57,470 nt of DNA, from contig NZ_PQSR01000042.1 of NCBI RefSeq assembly GCF_002920635.1, positions 1 to 57,470 of the forward strand, in the 5' to 3' direction. The position numbers and the translations under genes are program-made. This DNA is from Streptomyces sp. Ru72 (GTDB lineage Bacteria; Actinomycetota; Actinomycetes; Streptomycetales; Streptomycetaceae). The notes under the pieces were generated by a model, which saw nothing but the letters and a program-made list of their open reading frames with translations, was not told where the DNA came from and ran no database searches. Shown here in pieces: positions 9,017 through 17,653 of the stretch (positions are counted from its first letter, which is position 1; each line of letters begins with the position of its first letter).

Positions 9017-11905
9017 ATGACAGAGACGGCGAGCGGTCCGGCACGAGGTTCCCGAGCGAAGGGCGCCAAGGCCACCAAGGGGCTGCGTATCGAGCGCATC
9101 CACACGACCCCGGGCGTGCACCCGTACGACGAGGTCGAGTGGGCGCGCCGTGACGTCGTCATGACCAACTGGCGCGACGGCTCGGTCAACTTCGAGCAGC
9201 GTGGCGTCGAGTTCCCCGAGTTCTGGTCGGTGAACGCGGTCAACATCGTCACCAGCAAGTACTTCCGCGGTGCCGTCGGCACCCCCCAGCGCGAGACCAG
9301 CCTCAAGCAGCTGATCGACCGCATCGTGAAGACCTACCGGAAGGCCGGTGAGGACTACAAGTACTTCGCCTCGCCCGCCGACGCGGAGATCTTCGAGCAC
9401 GAACTGGCGTACGCCCTCCTGCACCAGATCTTCAGCTTCAACAGCCCCGTCTGGTTCAACGTCGGCACCCCGCAGCCCCAGCAGGTCTCCGCCTGCTTCA
9501 TCCTGTCCGTCGACGACTCCATGGAGTCGATCCTCGACTGGTACAAGGAAGAGGGCATGATCTTCAAGGGCGGCTCCGGCGCCGGCCTGAACCTCTCCCG
9601 CATCCGCTCCTCCAAGGAACTGCTCTCCTCCGGCGGCAACGCCTCCGGCCCGGTCTCCTTCATGCGCGGCGCCGACGCCTCCGCAGGAACGATCAAGTCG
9701 GGCGGTGCGACCCGCCGCGCCGCCAAGATGGTCATCCTGGACGTCGACCACCCGGACGTCGAGGACTTCATCGAGACCAAGGTGAAGGAGGAGGAGAAGA
9801 TCCGCGCCCTGCGCGACGCGGGCTTCGACATGGACCTCGGCGGCGAGGACATCACCTCCGTCCAGTACCAGAACGCCAACAACTCGGTCCGCGTCAACGA
9901 CACCTTCATGAAGGCCGTCGAGAACGGCGAGAACTTCGGCCTGCGCGCCCGCATGACCGGTGAGGTCATCGAGGAGGTCGACGCCAAGACCCTCTTCCGC
10001 AAGATGGCCGAGGCCGCCTGGGCCTGCGCCGACCCGGGCATCCAGTACGACGACACGATCAACCACTGGCACACGTGCCCGGAGTCCGGCCGCATCAACG
10101 GCTCGAACCCGTGCAGCGAGTACATGCACCTGGACAACACGTCCTGCAACCTCGCCTCGCTGAACCTGATGAAGTTCCTGAAGGACGACGGCAAGGGCAA
10201 CCAGTCCTTCGACGTCGAGCGCTTCTCCAAGGTCGTCGAGCTGGTCATCACCGCGATGGACATCTCGATCTGCTTCGCGGACTTCCCGACCCAGAAGATC
10301 GGCGAGAACACCCGCGCCTTCCGCCAGCTCGGCATCGGCTACGCGAACCTGGGCGCCCTGCTCATGGCGACCGGCCACGCCTACGACTCCGACGGCGGCC
10401 GCGCCCTCGCCGGTGCCATCACCTCCCTGATGACCGGCACCGCATACCGCCGCTCCGCCGAACTCGCCGCGGTCGTCGGCCCGTACGACGGCTACGCCCG
10501 CAACGAGCAGGCACACCTGCGCGTCATGAAGCAGCACTCCGACGCCAACGCCACCGCGGTCCGCATGGACGACCTCGACACCCCGGTGTGGGCCGCGGCC
10601 ACCGAGGCCTGGCAGGACGTGCTGCGGATCGGCGAGAAGAACGGATTCCGCAACTCCCAGGCGTCCGTCCTCGCCCCGACCGGCACCATCGGTCTGGCCA
10701 TGGGCTGCGACACCACCGGTGTCGAGCCCGACCTGGCGCTGGTCAAGTTCAAGAAGCTGGTCGGCGGCGGCTCGATGCAGATCGTCAACGGCACCGTGCC
10801 GCAGGCGCTGCGTCGCCTCGGCTACCAGGAGGAGCAGGTCGAGGCGATCGTCGCCCACATCGCCGAGCACGGCAATGTGATCGACGCGCCGGGCCTCAAG
10901 CCGGAGCACTACGAGGTCTTCGACTGCGCCATGGGCGAGCGCGCCATCTCCCCGATGGGCCACGTCCGCATGATGGCCGCGATCCAGCCGTGGATCTCCG
11001 GCGCGATCTCCAAGACGGTCAACATGCCGGAGTCGGCGACCGTCGAGGACGTCGAGGAGATCTACTTCGAGGCCTGGAAGCTGGGCATCAAGGCGCTGGC
11101 GATCTACCGCGACAACTGCAAGGTCGGCCAGCCCCTCTCCGCCAAGAAGAAGGAGACCGCCGAGAAGCCGGCCGAGCAGCCCGCCGCGGAGCCGACGGTC
11201 GAGAAGGTCGTCGAGTACCGCCCGGTCCGCAAGCGCCTCCCGAAGGGCCGTCCCGGCATCACCACCTCCTTCACCGTCGGCGGCGCCGAGGGCTACATGA
11301 CCGCCAACTCCTACCCGGACGACGGTCTCGGCGAGGTCTTCCTGAAGATGTCCAAGCAGGGCTCGACCCTCGCGGGCATGATGGACGCCTTCTCCATCGC
11401 CGTCTCGGTGGGCCTGCAGTACGGGGTGCCGCTGGAGACGTACGTCTCCAAGTTCACCAACATGCGCTTCGAGCCGGCCGGTATGACGGACGACCCGGAC
11501 GTGCGGATGGCGCAGTCGATCGTCGACTACATCTTCCGCCGCCTGGCGCTGGACTTCCTGCCCTTCGAGACGCGCTCGGCGCTCGGCATCCACTCCGCCG
11601 AGGAGCGTCAGCGCCACTTGGAGACCGGCTCCTACGAGCCGATCGACGACGAGGAGGTCGACGTCGAGGGCCTCGCCCAGTCGGCCCCGCGCGCCCAGGA
11701 GCTGAAGGCGGTGGCCACGCCGAGGACGGAGTCCGCCGCGGCCAAGCCGGCCCCGAAGCAGGCGCACACCAGCGCCGAGCTGGTGGAGATGCAGCTGGGT
11801 ATCCAGGCGGACGCTCCGCTGTGCTTCTCCTGCGGCACGAAGATGCAGCGGGCGGGCTCCTGCTACATCTGCGAGGGCTGCGGCTCGACGAGCGGCTGCA
11901 GCTGA
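9017..11905 (+). CDS. nrdJ: Vitamin B12-dependent (class II) ribonucleotide reductase
   Basis: Reduces ribonucleotides to deoxyribonucleotides using adenosylcobalamin, so it works with or without oxygen. The sequence carries the 10-stranded barrel with the finger-loop NPCSE (C366, E368), the catalytic cysteine in SACFILSV, and a C-terminal redox/zinc tail with seven cysteines (CFSCGTKM to STSGCS). I start it at ATG 9017, which follows GGGAGG at 9008-9013. The in-frame ATG at 8966 lacks a Shine-Dalgarno and adds an atypical 17 residues. The 962-residue length fits streptomycete NrdJ. A variable Lys/Glu-rich linker lies near residues 710-735. It is cotranscribed with nrdR and followed by a strong hairpin. 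Confidence 0.97.
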   Translation: MTETASGPARGSRAKGAKATKGLRIERIHTTPGVHPYDEVEWARRDVVMTNWRDGSVNFEQRGVEFPEFWSVNAVNIVTSKYFRGAVGTPQRETSLKQLIDRIVKTYRKAGEDYKYFASPADAEIFEHELAYALLHQIFSFNSPVWFNVGTPQPQQVSACFILSVDDSMESILDWYKEEGMIFKGGSGAGLNLSRIRSSKELLSSGGNASGPVSFMRGADASAGTIKSGGATRRAAKMVILDVDHPDVEDFIETKVKEEEKIRALRDAGFDMDLGGEDITSVQYQNANNSVRVNDTFMKAVENGENFGLRARMTGEVIEEVDAKTLFRKMAEAAWACADPGIQYDDTINHWHTCPESGRINGSNPCSEYMHLDNTSCNLASLNLMKFLKDDGKGNQSFDVERFSKVVELVITAMDISICFADFPTQKIGENTRAFRQLGIGYANLGALLMATGHAYDSDGGRALAGAITSLMTGTAYRRSAELAAVVGPYDGYARNEQAHLRVMKQHSDANATAVRMDDLDTPVWAAATEAWQDVLRIGEKNGFRNSQASVLAPTGTIGLAMGCDTTGVEPDLALVKFKKLVGGGSMQIVNGTVPQALRRLGYQEEQVEAIVAHIAEHGNVIDAPGLKPEHYEVFDCAMGERAISPMGHVRMMAAIQPWISGAISKTVNMPESATVEDVEEIYFEAWKLGIKALAIYRDNCKVGQPLSAKKKETAEKPAEQPAAEPTVEKVVEYRPVRKRLPKGRPGITTSFTVGGAEGYMTANSYPDDGLGEVFLKMSKQGSTLAGMMDAFSIAVSVGLQYGVPLETYVSKFTNMRFEPAGMTDDPDVRMAQSIVDYIFRRLALDFLPFETRSALGIHSAEERQRHLETGSYEPIDDEEVDVEGLAQSAPRAQELKAVATPRTESAAAKPAPKQAHTSAELVEMQLGIQADAPLCFSCGTKMQRAGSCYICEGCGSTSGCS

Positions 11906-11912
11906 CCGACGC

Positions 11913-11951
11913 CCGAAGGGCGGCACGACCGGTGGTCGTGCCGCCCTTCGG
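11913..11951. terminator. Strong bidirectional terminator after nrdJ
   Basis: A perfect 18-bp stem with a 3-base loop: CCGAAGGGCGGCACGACC (11913-11930) pairs with 11934-11951. It sits between the nrdJ stop and the convergent TerD gene and can serve both. Confidence 0.9.
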
Positions 11952-11963
11952 CGTGGACAGGCC

Positions 11964-12494
11964 CTAGGAGAGCGGCCGGCCCATGACGCGGGCGAAGCTT
12001 TCCGGATCCGTGTCGAAGCCGTGCACGCCCGGGTGGAACGTCCACTCTCCGGAGGAGTCGCGCACGAACTCCGCCACCCTCGCCGCCGTGGCGCCGAGGA
12101 CGCCCCCGAAGTCGTCCGCTGCGAGCACGGTGTAGTCCTCGCGGACCCGCAGCGCCGGGTTCAGAACGCCGACGAACGTCCTGCGTCCGGCTCGCTGCTG
12201 GATGGCGACGCCGACCACCACGCGCGCGTACCGGCCGTCCAGCCGGTACAGCTCCACGGTCATGACCTCGTCCCAGCCGAACCCCTTGCCGTCCAGGCTG
12301 TCGCGGTTGAGGTAGATCGTGCCGTCGGGGGAGCGGCTGTCGAAGTGCACCACATAGGCGGGAGCCCCATAGGGATCATCCGCCAAATAGGCCGCGGCCA
12401 CGATGTCGAGGTCGGTGGGCGGCTGGTCGGAGGGACTCGGGTCCCACTTCACCGCCAGTTCGACCTTGCGGATGCCCTTGTTGAGACCGGTCAT
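11964..12494 (-). CDS. TerD-family (tellurium/stress) domain protein
   Basis: A single TerD domain of 176 residues. These calcium-binding beta-sandwich proteins are widespread in Streptomyces in several paralogs and are linked to metal or oxidative stress and development, with no known enzymatic reaction. Visible features are the acidic patch DLDIVAAAYL, the FGWDEVMTVEL stretch, and the closing EWTFHPGVHGFD. The start ATG at 12494 follows GGGGAGGGG on the minus strand; an in-frame ATG further upstream is less well placed. It stands alone and converges on nrdJ. Confidence 0.85.
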   Translation of the reverse strand: MTGLNKGIRKVELAVKWDPSPSDQPPTDLDIVAAAYLADDPYGAPAYVVHFDSRSPDGTIYLNRDSLDGKGFGWDEVMTVELYRLDGRYARVVVGVAIQQRAGRRTFVGVLNPALRVREDYTVLAADDFGGVLGATAARVAEFVRDSSGEWTFHPGVHGFDTDPESFARVMGRPLS

Positions 12495-12634
12495 CTCCCA
12501 TCCCCTCCCCGTTGTCATCTGCCCTTGTGGGAACTCCCGTTCCATCAGGGCCAGTTGTCCATTGTGCCTCGTGCGCGGGGCGCTCGCTCGGGTGCACTCC
12601 GCAGGAGCGTGACCAACGCCACGCAAGCTGGCCT

Positions 12635-12640
12635 TACGAT
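12635..12640 (+). promoter_or_regulatory. -10 element placing a leaderless start
   Basis: TACGAT ends 6 bases before the GTG at 12647, so transcription would begin at or next to the start codon. No Shine-Dalgarno is present. Confidence 0.5.
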
Positions 12641-12646
12641 GGCGCG

Positions 12647-13252
12647 GTGCTGGTCAAGTGGACTCGCTGCACCGTGGTCGACCGCCGCGGTTTCGAACGG
12701 GGGCAGCGAAAGTGGGCGGGGCTTCTGGGGGAGCCGGGCTTCCGGGGACAGGGCGGGGGTTTCAGCCGGGTCAGGCTCGGCGTGGCGCACGTCTTCGCGT
12801 TCTGGGAGAGCCGCGCCTTCTACGACTCGTTCATGGCGCGCTCGCACGACCGGCTGGCCGCCGCGCAGGCGGGCACGTTCAAGGACCAGCAGGTCCGGCT
12901 GTTCGACCACCGCTTCGATGTGAAGACCGGCTTCGAGCCCCGCTTCACCGACGCCGACCTGGTGCGTGTGGCGCACTGCCGGGTCCACGAGGAGCGCGCC
13001 GAGCACTTCGCGCTGATGCAGGAGAAGGTCTGGAACCCGGCCATGGCGGGCTCACCCGGCATGACCCGCGGACTCTTCGGCGAGGCGCCGGGCCATGAGT
13101 TCCTGATCCTGTCCATGTGGCAGTCGGCTGCGGAGCACGGCAAGTACCGCGAGGAGCGCGTGGAGCGGTTGGCGCTGCGGGCGCAGACGGAGGCGGACGT
13201 AGCGGCGCTCACCGGGGACATCGTGGAGCTGGAGCCGACGTGGACGGTCTGA
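12647..13252 (+). CDS. YdbC-like (DUF4937) protein, tandem alpha-beta barrel halves
   Basis: A 201-residue soluble protein of unknown function. It reads as two related halves, each starting with a beta strand (VKWTRCTVVD; LVRVAHCRVHE) and containing a Phe-Trp-rich core (HVFAFWESRAFYDSFM; EFLILSMWQSAAEHGKY), like the dimeric alpha-beta barrel/YdbC group. The start is GTG 12647, chosen because a TACGAT -10 lies 6 bases upstream and no Shine-Dalgarno exists. The last codons and the stop are part of a 29-bp-period duplication (see repeat entry). The family name is a recollection; no catalytic residue is evident. Confidence 0.65.
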   Translation: MLVKWTRCTVVDRRGFERGQRKWAGLLGEPGFRGQGGGFSRVRLGVAHVFAFWESRAFYDSFMARSHDRLAAAQAGTFKDQQVRLFDHRFDVKTGFEPRFTDADLVRVAHCRVHEERAEHFALMQEKVWNPAMAGSPGMTRGLFGEAPGHEFLILSMWQSAAEHGKYREERVERLALRAQTEADVAALTGDIVELEPTWTV

Positions 13253-13293
13253 GGCCGACCGTTTCGGCGTGGACGGTCTGACGCGCACCGTTT
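13239..13293 (+). repeat. 29-bp-period tandem duplication across a stop codon
   Basis: 26-base units at 13239-13264 and 13268-13293 differ at three positions. Both begin CGTGGACGGTCTGA, so the stop context of the YdbC-like gene is duplicated just downstream. Confidence 0.8.
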
Positions 13294-13380
13294 GGAAACC
13301 GGACGGACCTCTGGGTGTGGCGCCGGTGTGACCTGCGCCTTACGGAGGCCCTCCACTGCCCGTTCGGCCGTCACTCGATC

Positions 13381-13386
13381 TAGGGT
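13381..13386 (+). promoter_or_regulatory. -10 element before the phosphatase gene
   Basis: TAGGGT ends 6 bases before the ATG at 13393 and there is no Shine-Dalgarno, so a leaderless transcript is likely. Confidence 0.5.
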
Positions 13387-13392
13387 TCTGGC

Positions 13393-14052
13393 ATGGCACG
13401 ACCACGGCGCATCGTCCTTGTCCGGCACGGCGAGTCGGTGGGGAACGCCGATGACTCCGTGTACGAGCGCGAGCCCGACCACGCACTGCCGCTCACCGAG
13501 AGGGGATGGCGGCAGGCGGAGGAGACGGGCAAGCGGCTGCGGGAGCTCTTCGGCAGGGAACGTGTCAGCGTGTACGTCTCCCCCTACCGCCGCACCCATG
13601 AGACGCTCCGCGCCTTCCACCTCGATCCCGATCTCGTGCGTGTGCGCGAGGAGCCCCGCCTGCGCGAGCAGGACTGGGGGAACTGGCAGGACCGCGAGGA
13701 CGTACGGCTGCAGAAGGCGTACCGCGACGCCTACGGGCACTTCTTCTACCGCTTCGCGCAGGGCGAGTCCGGCGCCGATGTGTACGACCGGGTGGGCGGC
13801 TTCCTGGAGAGCCTGTTCCGCAGCTTCGAGGAGCCGGATCACCCACCGAACGTGCTCCTGGTGACGCACGGGCTCGCCATGCGGCTGTTCTGCATGCGCT
13901 GGTTCCACTGGACGGTCGCGGAATTCGAGTCGCTGTCCAACCCCGGGAACGGCGAGACGCGCATGCTCCTGCTGCAGGAGAACGGCAAGTACAGGCTCGA
14001 CAGGCCTTTCGACCGCTGGCGCGACCCGGATCCGTACTGGGTCACCGGTTAG
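13393..14052 (+). CDS. Histidine phosphatase superfamily protein (phosphoglycerate-mutase-like)
   Basis: A 219-residue phosphatase-type protein. The RHGE signature at residues 11-14 supplies the phospho-accepting His12. The second catalytic His is in LLVTHGLAMRLF. SPYRRTHET carries the phosphate-binding Arg and the DWGNWQ block is typical. The substrate is not predictable; family members act on sugar phosphates, phosphoproteins or nucleotide derivatives. The start ATG is preceded by TAGGGT rather than a ribosome site. The ADP-ribosylglycohydrolase gene starts 12 bases after its stop, so they may share an mRNA. Confidence 0.85.
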   Translation: MARPRRIVLVRHGESVGNADDSVYEREPDHALPLTERGWRQAEETGKRLRELFGRERVSVYVSPYRRTHETLRAFHLDPDLVRVREEPRLREQDWGNWQDREDVRLQKAYRDAYGHFFYRFAQGESGADVYDRVGGFLESLFRSFEEPDHPPNVLLVTHGLAMRLFCMRWFHWTVAEFESLSNPGNGETRMLLLQENGKYRLDRPFDRWRDPDPYWVTG

Positions 14053-14064
14053 AGTGGCAGGGCG

Positions 14065-14970
14065 ATGACCTCTGACTTCTCTCCGCTCGGGCGCCTGGAA
14101 CGCGCGCTCGCCTGTCTGCGCGGACTCGCGGTGGGGGACGCGCTGGGCTCACAGTTCTTCGTTCCCGCGAACTATCCGCTCCTCCAGCGCCGCGAGCTGC
14201 CACCGGGCGTGTGGCAGTGGACGGACGACACCGAGATGGCCTGTTCAGTGGTGTCCGTGCTGGCCACGCACCAGCGCATCGACCAGGACGAGCTGGCCCG
14301 CTCCTTCGCCGAGCACCACGACTTCGACCGCGGCTACGGGCCGGCGGTGGGCCGCCTGCTGAGGCTCGTCCGGGAGGGCGGCGACTGGCGCGAGCTGGCT
14401 GCGGCGCTCTTCAAGGGGCAGGGATCGTGGGGCAACGGCGCGGCGATGCGGATCGCGCCGCTCGGCGCCTGGTACGCCGACGACCCGGAGCAGGCGACCC
14501 ATCAGGCGGAGATCTCCGCGTACCCGACGCACCAGCACCGCGAGGCCGTGGCCGGTGCCATGGCCGTGGCCGCGGCGGCCGCCCTCGCCGCGGCTCCGGC
14601 GGGGCCGCCGAGCGCCGAGGCCCTGCTCGACGGGGTGATCGCGCTGGTACCGAGGAGCGCCGTCGCGGCGGGGCTGCGGCGGGCGCGGGACATGCTGGAC
14701 TACGGCGACGCGACGACGGTCGCGGCTGTGCTCGGCTGCGGGCGGCGTACGACTGCGCACGACACGGTGCCGTTCGCGCTGTGGTCGGCCGCGCGCGGCC
14801 TCGGTGACTACCCGAGGGCGTTCTGGACCACCGCCCAGGTGGGCGGGGACATGGACACGACATGCGCGATCGTCGGCGGAGTGGTCGCCTCCGGGAAGGC
14901 GGGAGCTCCGCCGGGGGAGTGGCTGGAGCGAACGGAGCGGCTGCCGGAGTGGGCGCCGTCGCTTTCGTAG
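14065..14970 (+). CDS. ADP-ribosylglycohydrolase family protein (DraG/ARH-like)
   Basis: A 301-residue all-helical hydrolase expected to remove ADP-ribose from proteins or small molecules with two bound metal ions. The N-terminal GLAVGDALG and the metal motif TDDTEM at 53-58 are clear. The C-terminal metal motif VGGDMDTT lies near residues 258-265, followed by AIVGGVVASG. All expected acidic ligands are present, so it should be active. It starts 12 bases after the phosphatase gene. Its 3' end faces the efflux gene across a strong hairpin. Confidence 0.9.
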   Translation: MTSDFSPLGRLERALACLRGLAVGDALGSQFFVPANYPLLQRRELPPGVWQWTDDTEMACSVVSVLATHQRIDQDELARSFAEHHDFDRGYGPAVGRLLRLVREGGDWRELAAALFKGQGSWGNGAAMRIAPLGAWYADDPEQATHQAEISAYPTHQHREAVAGAMAVAAAAALAAAPAGPPSAEALLDGVIALVPRSAVAAGLRRARDMLDYGDATTVAAVLGCGRRTTAHDTVPFALWSAARGLGDYPRAFWTTAQVGGDMDTTCAIVGGVVASGKAGAPPGEWLERTERLPEWAPSLS

Positions 14971-15118
14971 CCGACGTGGACCGCTGAGCGGAATACCGCC
15001 ATCGCGGCCGGTCCGGCTGCCCGCCGAGAGCCGGAACGGCGCGGACGGCGTGGCGGTGCGCGCCATGCGCACCCTCGTCTCGACCGTTGCTCTCGGCGTC
15101 GCCGCCCCGGGCGCCCGG

Positions 15119-15159
15119 CCGTCGTTGTCCTCCGGTTGCGCGGCGGAGGACAACGACGG
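15119..15159. terminator. Bidirectional hairpin between convergent genes
   Basis: A perfect 16-bp stem, CCGTCGTTGTCCTCCG at 15119-15134 pairing with 15144-15159, with a 9-base loop. It lies 10 bases from the MFS gene stop and serves both strands. Confidence 0.88.
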
Positions 15160-15168
15160 TGGGGACGT

Positions 15169-16716
15169 TCAGCCGGCGGCCGGGCCTGCCGTGCCCGCCA
15201 GGGCCTCCAGGTCGCTCTTGCGTACCCGGATGACCACCGCGGCCGTGAGCAGGGCCAGGATCGCCATCGCGGCGGCCGGCACGAAGGCCGTCGATATGCC
15301 GTGGGCGAGCACCTCGTTCCCCCACGGAGCCGGCAACTGGTGCGTCTTGGCGAACTCCGCCTTCTGCTCCGCCGTACCGTTCGCCAGGAACTTCGGCAAC
15401 TGCTTGCCCGCCTCGTCCCGGCTCGCCGTCCCGAACACCGTGGTCAGGATCGACAGACCGAGCGAACCGCCCACCTGCTGGGTGGCGTTGAGCAGACCCG
15501 AGGCCGCCCCCGCCTCGTGCTGGGCGACGCCCGAGACCGCGGTGAGCGTCAGCGTCACGAAGTTCAGGCCCATCCCGAAGCCGAACACCAGCATGGGACC
15601 GAGCACACCGCCCGCGTAGGAGCTGTCGGGCTTGATCAACGTCTGCCAGCCGAGCCCGATCGTCACGAGCGTCGCCCCGACCAACATGAACGGCTTGGGG
15701 CCGAGCACCGGAAGGAACCGCTGCGACAGGCCGGCGCCGATCACGATCGCCACCGTCACCGGCAGGAAGGCCACGCCCGCCGAGATCGGCGTGTACCCCA
15801 GCACGTTCTGCACGAAGAGCACGATGTAGAAGAACATTCCGAACATCGCCGCGGCCAGGCTCAGCATGATCACGTACGTGCCCGAGCGGTTGCGGTCGGC
15901 GAACATCCGCAGCGGGGTGATCGGCTCCCTGGCCCGCCTCTCGATGAGGGCGAACGCCAGCAGCAGCACCACGGCCGCCGCGAAGGACACGATCGTGACG
16001 CTGTCCCGCCAGCCGTCCTCCGCAGCGCGGATGAAGCCGTACACCAGCGACGCCATGCCCGCCGTCGACGTCAGGGCGCCCGCGATGTCGAACCGGCCCG
16101 GATGACGTTCGGACTCGCCTATGTACATGGGTGTGAGCACGGCGATCAGCACGCCGATGGGCACGTTGACGAAGAGGACCCAGCGCCAGTCGAGCCACTC
16201 CGTGAGCATGCCGCCGGTCAGCAGGCCGATCGCACCGCCTCCGGCCGAGACGGCGGCGAAGACTCCAAAGGCCCGGTTGCGCTCGGGACCTTCGGGGAAC
16301 GTGGTGGTGATCAGCGCCAGTGAGGTGGGCGACGCGATCGCGCCACCCACGCCCTGCAGGGCGCGCGCGGCCAGCAACTGCCAGGGCTCCTGGGCGAGTC
16401 CGCCGAGCAGCGAGGCGAAGGTGAACAGCAGGATGCCCGTCATGAACACCCGTCGCCGGCCGAGGATGTCACCGGCCCGCCCGCCGAGAAGCAGCAGGCC
16501 GCCGAAGGTGAGCGTGTAGGCGCTGACGACCCACGTCAGGTCGGTCGTGCTGAACTTCAGCGCGTCCTGAATGTGCGGGAGCGCGATGTTCACAATCGTC
16601 GCGTCGAGTACCACCATGAGTTGGCAGGCCGCGATGACGGTGAGCGCGATGCCGGGACGCCCCTCCCGGCGGGCGGCTTTCGGCTTCTGGTCCTCAATCA
16701 ATGGAGAGGTTGTCAC
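15169..16716 (-). CDS. MFS drug efflux transporter, DHA2 (EmrB/QacA) family
   Basis: A 14-helix proton-driven exporter of 515 residues. Motif D1 (LDATIVNIALP) is in the first helix, motif A (GGRAGDILGRRR) between helices 2 and 3, and the helix-5 glycine/proline-rich stretch is present. A periplasmic-side loop with QLPKFLANGTAEQK lies near the end. It starts at GTG 16716 behind GGGGGACC. The substrate cannot be read from sequence. A divergent TetR gene and two inverted-repeat operators lie directly upstream, so drug-induced derepression is the likely control. Confidence 0.92.
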   Translation of the reverse strand: MTTSPLIEDQKPKAARREGRPGIALTVIAACQLMVVLDATIVNIALPHIQDALKFSTTDLTWVVSAYTLTFGGLLLLGGRAGDILGRRRVFMTGILLFTFASLLGGLAQEPWQLLAARALQGVGGAIASPTSLALITTTFPEGPERNRAFGVFAAVSAGGGAIGLLTGGMLTEWLDWRWVLFVNVPIGVLIAVLTPMYIGESERHPGRFDIAGALTSTAGMASLVYGFIRAAEDGWRDSVTIVSFAAAVVLLLAFALIERRAREPITPLRMFADRNRSGTYVIMLSLAAAMFGMFFYIVLFVQNVLGYTPISAGVAFLPVTVAIVIGAGLSQRFLPVLGPKPFMLVGATLVTIGLGWQTLIKPDSSYAGGVLGPMLVFGFGMGLNFVTLTLTAVSGVAQHEAGAASGLLNATQQVGGSLGLSILTTVFGTASRDEAGKQLPKFLANGTAEQKAEFAKTHQLPAPWGNEVLAHGISTAFVPAAAMAILALLTAAVVIRVRKSDLEALAGTAGPAAG

Positions 16717-16739
16717 GATGGGTCCCCCACGAATGCGTT

Positions 16740-16759
16740 AGTGAACGATCGCGTTCACT
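16740..16759. promoter_or_regulatory. TetR-type operator 1
   Basis: AGTGAACG-ATCG-CGTTCACT, 8-bp arms around a 4-base centre, 24 bases upstream of the MFS start. Confidence 0.85.
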
Positions 16760-16788
16760 TTCCCTGTCACACGGTAGTGAGTCCCCGT

Positions 16789-16810
16789 CAGTGAACGCAA
16801 GCGTTCACTG
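16789..16810. promoter_or_regulatory. TetR-type operator 2
   Basis: CAGTGAACG-CAAG-CGTTCACTG, 9-bp arms around a 4-base centre. It shares the GTGAACG/CGTTCAC core with operator 1, and their centres are 50 bp apart. It lies between the divergent MFS and TetR genes. Confidence 0.85.
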
Positions 16811-16890
16811 AATTCGTCGCCGTGCTGCGCCGCCCAACTGCTCGCCCTATCCTCGGAATCCCCGCTTCCGCTGCTCAACGGAGAACATAG

Positions 16891-17514
16891 ATGGGTACTT
16901 CGTCCTGGACGGCCGCCTCTTCCCGGCCGGCCTCTCTCCGCCGGCGTGGTGCCGTGCTCGAACGCGCGATCCTCGACGCCGCGCTCGAGCAGCTCAGCAC
17001 GGTCGGTTGGAAGGGCCTGACGATGGAGGGCGTCGCCGCCGGTGCGCAGACCGGCAAGGCGGCCGTCTACCGTCGCTGGCCGTCCAAGGAGGACCTCGTC
17101 GCGGACGCGCTCCAGGCCGGACTGCCGCGTTTCGACGAGGCGCCCGACCTCGGGACCCTGCGGGAGGACCTGCTGGCCCTGTGTCGGCAGGCGCGTGACG
17201 CCATGTACTCACGCCCCGGGTTCGCCCTCCGTTCAGTCATTCACGAATGCGACACACTGGAGGCTGAGCGCTTCCAGGGGGTGATCTACGAGGGTGTCAT
17301 CGAGCCGAGCGTCAGGTTGCTGCGTCAGGTCATCACGCAGGGAATCGAGCGGGGAGAGGTGCGGCCTGACGCCGCGAACGGATATGTCTTCGACGTCATG
17401 CCGGCGATGATGATGTACCGCACAAAAATTAGCTCCTGCGAATGGAATGACCAGGAGATCGAGGAGATGATCGACCGGCTGATGATCCCGCTGCTGCGTC
17501 CGATGGGGGACTGA
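16891..17514 (+). CDS. TetR-family repressor of the adjacent efflux gene
   Basis: A 207-residue TetR protein. The N-terminal helix-turn-helix (LTMEGVAAGAQTGKAAVYRRWPSKEDLVADAL) lies near residues 45-75, and the C-terminal half is the variable ligand domain (TetR_C type with EGVIEPSVRLLRQVITQGIERGE). The ATG at 16891 follows AACGGAGAAC. It is divergent from the MFS gene with two matching operators between them, so it probably represses both. The C-terminal stretch has somewhat more A+T codons (ACAAAAATTAGC) than its neighbours. Confidence 0.92.
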   Translation: MGTSSWTAASSRPASLRRRGAVLERAILDAALEQLSTVGWKGLTMEGVAAGAQTGKAAVYRRWPSKEDLVADALQAGLPRFDEAPDLGTLREDLLALCRQARDAMYSRPGFALRSVIHECDTLEAERFQGVIYEGVIEPSVRLLRQVITQGIERGEVRPDAANGYVFDVMPAMMMYRTKISSCEWNDQEIEEMIDRLMIPLLRPMGD

Positions 17515-17653
17515 TCCGGCTCCCGGGTCGCCGCTGCCGGCCAGCCGCCGCGACCCTGTCGCCGTCCTTCCGGGCGGCCGCCGGCGCGTGGGCCGCCGCC
17601 GGGGGAAACCGGGGTGTCGCACGGCGATCCCGGCGGCGTACGCTAAGGGCGCC

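Noticed and set aside
8276..11926. A 1216-codon open frame on the minus strand
   Set aside because: It is antisense to nrdJ and nrdR; high GC at third positions keeps this frame open. No domain or start signal is present.
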